Source: Anagrus nilaparvatae (Eukaryota > Arthropoda > Insecta > Hymenoptera > Mymaridae). Taken from it: a DNA stretch of 64,000 bases. How positions within the stretch are numbered: position 1 is the first letter of the stretch; every line of letters starts with the position of its first letter. Location: NCBI GenBank assembly GCA_022575985.1, contig JAKSXM010000007.1, positions 70,121,001-70,185,000 of the forward strand. The letters are read 5' to 3'. Below are positions 23,861-34,500 of the stretch, piece by piece. The position numbers and the translations under genes are program-made. The notes under the pieces were generated by a model. That model was not told where the DNA came from and did no database searches. It worked only from the letters and a program-made list of their open reading frames with translations.

Positions 23861-24891
23861 AAAAAATTCGTGAACCACTTCTATTGTACCAAAATCTAAT
23901 GATAATTATGTCACCGAACATTAACGCTTTATTACTGATTGGATGTTCTTCAGCATCCACAAATTGAACTCCCAGTAAGGTGTAACAGTAGTTTGCTTTG
24001 ATGACATTTATAGTATGCTCCTGTTTAATTCTACATGCAAAAACAATTGAACCTGTCCTATCCTCTTTTATTTGTTTCCAAATTTGTAGAAGCATTGAAT
24101 CTTTGAAATCCATAAACTGTTTTTCCAAATGAACACTCGATTGAGAATCCATATTCTCATGTCCAACAATTTCAACAGCATGATTTTTAACATCTTCTTC
24201 CAGCCATACAGTTTGCCACTCAAATATTGCGCAAAGAAATTGTTGTAATTTTGCGTGTTCGGCCAAAGCTTTTTCCTTACTAACCTTGTCATCAACGGCA
24301 TCTTCATTTTTTGTTAACAGTTTAAACTGGTACAAAGGGTTCAATTTGTATGACATCAGTTATATAATCGCCCCATTTTATTTCGTGTTTGATAGAAGCG
24401 ATCAAGTCATGTTCGATTTTAACTTTTTTTGAATTATTTGTCAAACTGTCAACCGAGTTACTATCCTCAAGTGGCATAGAGGCTTTCTGTATAAATTCAT
24501 AATGTTAGTTTTAAATTTTAATAAATATAAACAAATTAATTTAATATCGTAATACAAACCTCTAATTTGAATACTACTGAATCATCATCTAATTCATTGG
24601 CATTTGGCAAAGTAACAATACCAATAACGTCACCAACTTTAAGTGGTATTGGTTTATTAGCTTTTATTCTCTGATTGTTGACTGTTACCCCGTTCAAGCT
24701 CTATTTAAAAAAATTCATGCAATTAATAAAGCGAATCATATGTATTAAAATTTTATTTAGAAAGCATTTTCTATCACCTTTAGATCCTCGATTGTTAAAA
24801 CACCATTTCTACTTTCGAACCTGCAATGCTTCCTAGAAACATGTCTATGGCTGCACAAAATGTCATTTTCACTCGATCTACCACAACTAAA
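23859..24891 (-). pseudogene. FHA-domain protein remnant, possibly an FHA-senataxin-like helicase
   Basis: Minus-strand exons are 24891-24778 and 24700-24560, both phase 0 with AG/GT borders, and then 24486 onward. The first two form an FHA domain, a phosphothreonine-binding fold: CGRSSENDIL, HVSRKHCRF, then SLNGVTVNNQRI and PLKVGDVIGI carry the GR, SRKH and NG signatures. The third exon (KASMPLEDSNS…) reaches a stop near 24320, but the next frame continues from ATG 24356 for 165 codons. A one-base frameshift near 24340-24360 is the simplest reading. That second part (FMDFKDSMLLQIWKQIKED) faintly resembles the stalk region before the ATPase core in senataxin-like helicases. No Walker motifs are present; the frame is cut at the 129-bp repeat. 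Confidence 0.55.
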
Positions 24892-25142
24892 CTGTCAATA
24901 AATTTTTCAATTTAATATTTCTGTATATATACTTTGAAGATTTAAAGTATGTTAAATGCATTTTGCATAGTGTAAAGTTTTAATTTTAATGCAATGAAAT
25001 CAAATTTCTTCTTTATGAATAAAAGTTTCCGCGATTCTAAGGTTCTGTTACCGGAATTTATAAACAATAAAAAAATAAAAGGAAATATTTAATGTCCGTA
25101 AGTAGAAAAAAAAGATTGTTACTTACGTGTAAAATTATTAAG

Positions 25143-26930
25143 CTTACCTTTTTTTGAACAAAACTTCATATGCGTAATTTTAGCTTGGAAGCTCTTAATG
25201 ATCTGTTGCATCCAGAAAAATTGCACACTATAGGTTGTCCAGTCAAGCAGATCTTGTGTTTATGTGTAAAAGTTTTTCCATTAAGTTTTACATTTCTAAA
25301 AGCTTAACTGTATTTATTTATTAGTATAAAAAATAACGTTTGACTAATAAATTTTACAGCCATATTCTGTTTATTTTATTAGCTAGAAGCTATTATCGAA
25401 AGTATCGACAATAATATTCTTATAAATAAAAAATTGATATAAAATTATTACGCTTACCTTTTTTTGAACAATACTTAATATGCGTAATTTTAGCTTGGAT
25501 GCTCTTTAATGATCTGTTGCATCCAGAAAAATTGCACACTATAGGTTGTCCAGCTAAGCAGACCTTGTGTTTATATGTAAAAGTTACTAATAAATTTTAC
25601 AGCCATATTCTGTTTATTTTATTAGCTAGAAGCTATTATCGTAATTATCGACAATAATATTCTTATAAATAAAAAATTGATATAAAATTATTACGCTTAC
25701 CTTTTTTTGAACAATACTTAATATGCGTAATTTTAGCTTGGATGCTCTTTAATGATCTGTTGCATCCAGAAAAATTGCACACTATAGGTAGCCCAGCCAA
25801 GCAGACCTTGTGTTTATATGTAAAAGTTACTAATAAATTTTACAGCCATATTCTGTTTATTTTATTAGCTAGAAGCTATTATCGTAATTATCGACAATAA
25901 TATTCTTATAAATAAAAAATTGATATAAAATTATTACGCTTACCTTTTTTTGAACAATACTTAATATGCGTAATTTTAGCTTGGATGCTCTTTAATGATC
26001 TGTTGCATCCAGAAAAATTGCACACTATAGGTAGCCCAGCCAAGCAGACCTTGTGTTTATATGTAAAAGTTACTAATAAATTTTACAGCCATATTCTGTT
26101 TATTTTATTAGCTAGAAGCTATTATCGAAATTATCGACAATAATATTCTTATAAATAAAAAATTGATATAAAATTATTACGCTTACCTTTTTTTGAACAA
26201 TACTTAATATGCGTAATTTTAGCTTGGATGCTCTTTAATGATCTGTTGCATCCAGAAAAATTGCACACTATAGGTAGCCTAGCCAAGCAGACCTTGTGTT
26301 TATATGTAAAAGTTACTAATAAATTTTACAGCCATATTCTGTTTATTTTATTAGCTAGAAGCTATTATCGAAATTATCGACAATAATATTCTTATAAATA
26401 AAAAATTGATATAAAATTATTACGCTTACCTTTTTTTGAACAATACTTAATATGCGTAATTTTAGCTTGGATGCTCTTTAATGATCTGTTGCATCCAGAA
26501 AAATTGCACACTATAGGTTGTCCAGCCAAGCAGACCTTGTGTTTATATGTAAAAGTTTTTCCATTATGTTTTACATTTCTGAAAGCTTAACTGTATTTAT
26601 TTAGTAGTATAAAAAAAACGCTTGACTAATACATTTTACAGCCATATTCTGATTATTTTACTAGCTAGAAGCTATTATCGAAAGTATCGACAATAATATG
26701 CTAGTAAACAAAAAAATTGATATAAAATTATTACGCTTACCTTTTTTTGAACAAAACTTCATATGCGTAATTTTAGCTTGGATGCTCTTTAATGATCTGT
26801 TGCATCCAGAAAAATGGCACACTATAGGTTGTCTAGCCAAGCAGACCTTGTGTTTATATGTAAAAGTTTTTCCATTAAGTTTTACATTTCTGAAAGCTTA
26901 ACTTATTTTTAGTGTGCCTTTTTAGATTAT
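25143..26930 (-). repeat. Seven-copy tandem array of C2HC zinc-finger exons
   Basis: Seven units begin (donor side) at about 25143, 25453, 25694, 25937, 26180, 26423 and 26735, spaced 310, 241, 243, 243, 243 and 312 bp. On the minus strand each encodes a finger with C-x4-C-x12-H-x3-C spacing (for example VCNFSGCNRSLKSIQAKITH followed by IKYC) and ends at a good donor, AAAAAAG/GTAAGC. Units 1, 2 and 7 also keep an upstream part (NVKLNGKTFTYKHKVC) behind the acceptor GCTTTCAG; in unit 1 this gives a 149-base exon, 26889-26741. Units 3-6 lack that part. Unit 7 has lost one T in the finger (GCTCTTAATG instead of GCTCTTTAATG) and is frameshifted. Amplification was evidently at DNA level with introns included. 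Confidence 0.7.
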
Positions 26931-27093
26931 GGTTAAAGGTAAATTTTTTACCACATTCACTGCACGAGAATATTTTTTTAGCTGCTTTACTTTTGTATCG
27001 CGTGTAAACATGGGTAAATTTAATGGATTTGATCTCCACTTCTGTACTTATTGTTCTCATAAATAAGAAAAAAACATACAGATTTCTTACCAA
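26911..27093 (-). CDS. C2H2 zinc-finger exon upstream of the finger array
   Basis: The open frame contains FSCSECGKKFTFNHNLKRHT, a textbook C2H2 finger (C-x2-C-x12-H; the second histidine ligand position is not clearly met, being followed by KNK). It lies immediately upstream, on the same strand, of the seven C2HC finger exons and is probably the first finger of the same gene. A donor-like GTTAAG follows the finger. The true start and promoter are not identified; the ATG at 27093 is only the first in the frame. Confidence 0.45.
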
Positions 27094-28513
27094 AAGAATT
27101 GGATATTTTACGAAAATTCGATTGCAAAAATTTTATGAAATTTAAAGGTTAGTTTTTGAATTTTTTAATTTATATGTACATGATACTACGTAAGTTTTTG
27201 TAATAAAAAATATTTGTAATAAAAACTATTCGAAATATTCTATCAAAAATGTATAATTGAAATTTAAAAGTTAACGTTTCTGTAATTACTTAATTGTAAA
27301 TATATTTATATTATTTTTTATATACTATAATAAAAACTTATATTTTTGATCAAAAATTTGCAGTTGTTTTTGTATTGTTTAATATAGCTAATTCCTAGTA
27401 ATAATTTGTTTATTCTTTTACATCCACAATTTTTACAAAAAAAAAAAAGTACACTCAAATGGCACATGTATTTATCTTGAGGATTTTTATTAAAAAAGGT
27501 AAGCATTCTTCATAAATTTTTTTTTTTTATAAAACCACCAAATTTTAATTAGAATATTTTTAATTATTATAATTTTTTCATATCTGTAAATAAATAAGAT
27601 TTCTTTTTAAGTCTATTTACTTTCGATGCTTAATCAGTTATTCCTTAGCATTATCTAAATAACTAATTTTAGTTAATAGTTCATTTCAGAAAGTAAGATT
27701 TTCCCTATATCGGCCTATATCACTAAAAAATTCTACGGCCTTAAATCAATTGCTTTTACCATTTTACCCCTGTTGCGACAAATTCAAAAATAAAAAATTC
27801 AAATTCGCTGTAATCATAACTTAAAAATTTTTTTTTGCCCTCCCGGAAGTAAACTCGTTTGTAAAGAATTTTCTGAACTCGTTTTACGCCTAGGTGGGCA
27901 AAAAATAGTGTAAGCATCATGGGCGAAATACTTCAGACACGAGCGTGAACACATGTCACTCGTGCCCGGCTTCGCCGAGTACTCGTGCTAGTGCTCACGC
28001 TAGTGCCGAAACTTTTACGCCCTTGATACTTAATATACTATTTTTAATTATTTGTTTTTCAGAGAAAACCTAAAACATTATTTTCATATTTTCTCAGAAA
28101 ACTGAGGTATTCTAATAATTCTATATTAATATAATTAAAATCTAAAGACATATTTATAAATTTAAAAAAAATCTTCAAGGAGCATACCTAATAATTATAT
28201 TGTAAAGCAGTTATTATAAAATAATCGATATTTTACAATACTTTATAATAATTATACAGTATTGATAACAGGAACTAGATTAGAATTTTAATTTTTAAAA
28301 TATTAATAATTATATAGTTTATAATGAAACATTGAAAATCAAGGAATCTTTTAAATACATTTTAATTTTACTATTTTAAACAAAATTTAATTAATATTTG
28401 GAATTTAAATCTATATACAGTATTCAGCGTCGAAATAGCATTACAAATGCAAATTATAAATATAAGTGAAAATGAAAATTTAAGTTCATTGTTAGTTTTG
28501 TTACATTGTAAGA
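27094..28513. other. Intergenic DNA upstream of the odorant receptor
   Basis: AT-rich DNA with no supported gene, except for the GC-rich element at 27886-28025. The receptor promoter must lie in the last few hundred bases but I cannot point to a specific motif. Confidence 0.4.
27886..28025. repeat. GC-rich palindromic interspersed element
   Basis: About 140 bases with much higher GC than the flanks, rich in overlapping short palindromes: CACGAGCGTGAACACATG, CCCGGCTTCGCCGAG and ACTCGTGCTAGTGCTCACGC. The outer phrases TTTTACGCC and ACTTTTACGCCC recur at both sides. No coding sense. Similar GC-hairpin islands occur here at 13750 and 33560-33700. Confidence 0.5.
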
Positions 28514-31500
28514 ATGTTTGGATCTATAATGAAGTTAAATAATATAACTCCAGAAAATGCATTAAATTTTACAAAATTAAGTACTTTCATGGTAGGCATT
28601 TGGCCATCAACGAAAATGGAGAAAAAAAATAACAGGATAGAATTAAATGACATTATGTGGTTTCTTAGTATTTGTTGTTCAACAAGTCTTTTTGTATTTT
28701 TGATAGCATCGATGGTTGTTTATTATGATGATCCAACTATATTTTCAAAGTCAGTATGTTTAGCATGTGCAGTTACCCAAGTTATCTTAAAACCATCAAT
28801 TTGCCGAGAAAATATAGAAGATTTAAGGGTTTGTTAAATTTTAAAAAAATATTGAACAATATGATATTTGTTTTTTCTGATTCAGAATTGTAAAACATTT
28901 TTTTCTAAATATTTTATAGGCCTAAAAAAATTTGTTTTGAATTTAATACTTCTCTTAGTCTAAAAATAAATTAAAAATTTATTCGTAAACTTACGAAACT
29001 ACAAAAATGTCAACTGAATTTTTTTTCATTATGTTCAATAGCCAATAATATTTCCTCGAATATTCAAGAATTCACGATTAATTAAAATAATTCTTTAACA
29101 TTATTTATATTACTTTAAAAATATGTATAATTTCAGTTTTTAATCCAAAGCATCGAATCTTTTATAAAAAATGCTAATTTAATGGAAAAAAAAATTATGC
29201 AAAGATACATCGATCAATCAAAAAATTTTCACATTTTTTTTACAAGTTGCTGTTTCTTAGCTGCAGGAGTAGTACTTACTGGTCCATTATTTTTACCATC
29301 ACCCTTACCTTCTGATGCAGTTTATCCATTTTCTACGAATTCAACTTTAACATGGTCAGTTGCTTATATTCATCATGCTTTTGCTGCATTCCAAGTTTCA
29401 TCCGCAATGTGTATTGACTGTACTGGAGCATTGATTATGTGGTATCTTGGAATAAGATTTGAAGTATTGTTTATAAAATTTCAAGAAGCAAATTCTTTGA
29501 AGGAATTATTTAGTTGTATAAGAGAGCACCAAGGATTATTGAGGTATGAAGACCTAAACTAGAGTTGTTTATATTACGATCATTTTTTGATAATTATAAT
29601 TTATTTGATGAATTTCTTGATGAATTTTATGGGTTTTTTAATGAAAAACTTGTATATCCAAAAAACTCTTCATATTAGGGATTATTGACTCGTATTCACT
29701 CCTACTCCTGCCTTGAATTAATTGCAAAATAAACGGACAATATGTTGTTAAAATTTGTTGACAAACTTTTTTTATTTAATCAACCAAGATTTTATCTTTT
29801 CACCCGTTTTAAAACCCGTTAAAAAATTATCTTAATAACTGGTTATAAAAAAAAAAAAAAATTATTTTTACAAATTATGCAAAAATAGGCGTTTTTTCTT
29901 GAATCCTTTTTATTTTCTGGTTAGTATTTACTATTACGAGTAGAAATTTTCACAGTATAAGTAATTTGCAAATAATTTTTTTTCAATTTTACAGGAGTGG
30001 GTTTATAAAAAAATTAATTAACAAATTGTTAATTTTTGTAAACTTATTATTATTATTTGACAAGTAGATTCCTAAAAACTTTCAAATTAAGTAAAATTGA
30101 ACTTAATTTTACAGATACGGAAAAATATTAAGTAAAATATTTCGACTGACAGTATTTGCAACAGTAGTTTCAGTAACAGTTGCCTTAGCATTTGCTGGTG
30201 TTTATGTTTTTAGTGTAAGTTTTTGCGAATGAATAAAATAAATTTGTATAATAATTTTTATTTGTATAATAAAAATAAAATTATAGGATCTACCATTTAT
30301 AGTTAAAGGGCAATTCATTGTAGTTGCTGTTGCTGCAACGCTTAATTTGTACGTTTCTTCAATTGCTGCTGATAATTTATTATTAATGGTAACTATATTT
30401 TTATTAACAGATAGAGAGAAAAAATAGAAATTAGGTTTTTAATGTCATAAAAATTATTTATAAATTATATCATTTTTAAAGTATTTGGAACTATTTGAAA
30501 AGTAATTCTTAGTATAAAATAAGCAAAACCTTCCAGGTCGGGTCGTTGGATTTGGCTCGAGACATTTTCATTTCATTTTTTTACTCAAAGTATGTTATCT
30601 TCCCAGTTTTTTATTCCTTAATATCAAAATTTAAACCCAGGGAAAATTTTTGAAAACAAAAATGTTTTTCAGCTCTTCTGAGCTGCACGTTCTTCTTCAT
30701 TGCCCCATCTCTTCCAGAAACGTTCAAAAATAATGAGACAAGAGGGGAGAGACTTTAGTAAAATTTCCTTAGAAATCCGGTCCTGCCAGTAGTTTTGGAA
30801 AATTCCTATACTGGTAGTCGGAAAATTGAATTTTTACTCACTTACTATTTTGCCAAATTTGTAAAAAAAATACACCCATCGTCGTTTTTTTTTTTTTAAT
30901 TTCGGAAAAGTTGCCTTGATGCATATATTTTTGTATGCCGTATCAAACTGATTATGATTGGTCTTTTAAAACCCCGAAAACATAAAAAAAACACAAAAAT
31001 TTTACTCCATTTTTTCATATTTTTTACAGTTTTTGGTTCCTCAATGAGGAACCATTGTAATAGGTCAAATTTCGATTTTTGATTTTTTGGCATATAAGCA
31101 CGTTTTGAGACCCCAGGAAGCTAAAAAACCGGGTTTAAGGAGGTTTATCCGTTAAAAAAAATAATGACAGAATGTAATAAAACGTGAATAGTATTAAAAT
31201 TTAAACATTTCTGAACTAAAATCGACTTATTTTTACCTATGTCACCGACTTAATTAATTTTTTATTAATAAAATAAAAGTCGTATTTTAACATTGGGCTT
31301 ATGGGAAAATTTGTTTCGGCTTTATAAAAAGTAGGGTGCTAATGACACAGATCGATGAAACTTAATAAATCTGATAAATAATTACTTAAAGATTACATTC
31401 CCAATTAGTTTTACATACTTTATCGACTTTATTTTCGTAAAATTAATAAAAAACACACAAAAACACGTAACATAACCAAAAAGCTCATTATTTTAGTGAC

Positions 31501-34500
31501 GTTTTTTTAAATTCTATAATACTATGAGACTTTTTTTGGTAATATTCTTGGATTATTAATGGTTTTTTATAGTTTCTTTTCAATTAGTAGCTTCCAAAAT
31601 AAACTTAAAAAAAAAAAATTATGTCGGTAATCGTAATTCCTGCAAAAATGTAGTAAACCACGGATAAACCTCCTTAAAAAAAGTATGTGTGTGTCTGTGT
31701 GTGTATGTAACCGGTGAAATTTCACAACCAAAAAAAAATTACATAACTTTTGTATTCAGATCACCTGAAGAGGCCAACGGATTTGTTGGTAAAATATTGT
31801 GAAATAAAAAAATTGTTACACATCAAATTAATTTGTATTGTTTTATTTATTTTAAATAATTTGAAACAATAAAAAATTAAGTTCAGCTCCAATTCTGGTC
31901 AATAAAATATTATTTTTACTTTTATTATGGAATTAAGACCTAATTTTTTTTTCAAAAATTTTTTCATCAAAAAATCTCAAACTACTTTTTTTTTTTTTAA
32001 TTTGGATGTAGGCTGATTCCATGTGAAACGTACGTTGACCTCCAGATGGGGTCTTTCGATTGGGCTGTAACTTTGCACAAGTGATTATATATATAAAATG
32101 TCCTCGCTCCCCAAATTTTAAATCGTAAAATCGTTTCTAGCCGCCTCTGTGAATTTTTGAAAATTGGGACCGATTTTCAAGCTCTCAGCCACCAACTTTT
32201 GCTTCATTATATAAAAGCATGAAGAAATGTTAAAAATATTATTAGAAAAACGGTTTCGATCGGAAATTTCCCTGGCTATCCGAATTTCTAAACCGTTTTT
32301 AAAAATTTTCACGTGGAAACCCGGAAAATTGGAAAATGTGAGCCGTACCGGCTGTAGCTAATAAATCAAAACCCGTCACTTCAAATAACTTCAAACTGGG
32401 AGTGGAGACTGAGTATTCCATATACTTTCACCTGATATTAATATGGGTATGGGTATTTTCACATACGGAAAAGTTAAATCTTTAAATCTTTTCTATTGAT
32501 ATACGTAGTCAATTCTACGAAATTAGACTTTTTATAAGAAGCTATTCAAGTAATTCTTAGTGAAAATGACCTAGTAGGAAAACGAATGTCAGGAATTTTG
32601 AAAAATTAAATTCTGCTGGATTTAGTATGTTAAAATATGACACCTTACTAATTTTTATGGTTCTGGATTAAAAAATTTTGAAATAGCAGCTGTTTTTTGA
32701 ATTAAAAATATTTTCCAATTTTTAAAGAAAATCTAAGTAAATATTCTTTTTTAATTTTTTTACACTCTGAACAGAGCTCAAAAACTATTTTCAACCATAG
32801 GAAATAGCTGAAACTTCTTACTGCGAGTAATTTCGGCTGTCAGTTTTTGGAAAAACATCGAGAAAGCTGAATAAAACTAAAATTCTAAAGGTAAATTTTT
32901 TTTTTAATATGGATTTTTAATTATTATATTTTATAATTATTTTTTTTTAAGTTTTTCAAAACTTAAAAGGTTAAATACCCAGAAATAGAAATTTTAAAAA
33001 AGAATTAAAATTTTCTTTTTGAAAAACAGTAATTTTAAGTGCAAAAAAAAAGAAAAGAATTTCCCAGTGTTTGAAAAATCCACATTAAAAAAAAAAAAAT
33101 TTCTTTAGAATTTTAGTTTTATTAAGCTTTCTCGATGTTTTTCCAAAAACTGACAGCCGAAATTACTCGCAGTAAGAAGTTTCAGCTATTTCCTATGGTT
33201 GAAAATAGTTTTTGAGCTCTGTTCAGAGTGTAAAAAAATTAAAAAAGAAAATTTACTTAGATTTTCTTTAAAAATTGGAAAATATTTTTAATTCAAAAAA
33301 CAGCTGCTATTTCAAAATTTTTTTAACCAGAACCATAAAAATTGGTAAGGTGTTATATTTTAACATACTATATCCAGACGAATTTGATTTTTCAAAATTC
33401 CTGACATTCGTTTTCCTATTAGGTCATTTTTACTAAGAATTACTTGAATAGCTTCTTATAAAAAGTCTAATTTCGTAGAATTGACTACGTATATCAATAG
33501 AAAAAGTTTAAAGGCATTAAAAAATAATTTTCTTCCTAGCGGGCCGAAAACACTTTTTTCGTCCCGCAACGAGATCGAAAAAAACGCGTTTTCACCCCAC
33601 TGAGAAAGAAAAATTTCGTTTTGTCCATGGGAACAAAAAAAAATACCCCAGATCGCAGTTTACCATCCTCGGCTTCGCCTCGGATGTTAATTAACGTGCG
33701 ATCTGGGCCATTCTTTTTTTTTGCTCCCTTGGTTAAAAATGTACTATTATTTTATGATAAATTTTACATATGAAATCGGTTCTGTCTAAATTTACATATA
33801 AATATAGCTTTTTTCGCTAAATTTGCATTTTCAAAATCGGAAAATTTCACTAATTATCGTTATAACTTTTCCGTATGTGAAAATACCCATACCCATATTA
33901 ATATCAGGTGAAAGTATATGGAATACTCAGTCTCCACTCCCAGTTTGAAGTTATTTGAAGTGACGGGTTTTGAGTTATTAGCTACAGCCGGTACGGCTCA
34001 CATTTTCCAATTTTCCGGGTTTCCACGTGAAAATTTTTAAAAACGGTTTAGAAATTCGGATAGCCAGGGAAATTTCCGATCGAAACCGTTTTTCTAATAA
34101 TATTTTTAACATTTCTTCATGCTTTTATATAATGAAGCAAAAGTTGGTGGCTGAGAGCTTGAAAATCGGTCCCAATTTTCAAAAATTCACAGAGGCGGCT
34201 AGAAACGATTTTACGATTTAAAATTTGGGGAGCGAGGACATTTTATATATATAATCACTTGTGCAAAGTTACAGCCCAATCGAAAGACCCCATCTGGAGG
34301 TCAACGTACGTTTCACATGGAATCAGCCTGTAATACCTCATTTATTTCCACGAAAGTACTTATATTTGAAAGTATGGTTTTTACTCGATATCTCGAATCT
34401 GATACTTAATTTTTTGAAAATTTTTTTCCTAAAATTTTTTTTACGAAAAAATACAAAAAACACCAATTTTTTTTTTCTTTTTGGACATAGTACCTAATTT

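Noticed and set aside
32118..32312. Identical 64-codon frames in both arms of the fold-back element
   Set aside because: Identity follows from the inverted repeat; no domain, codon pattern or transcript signal supports a gene.
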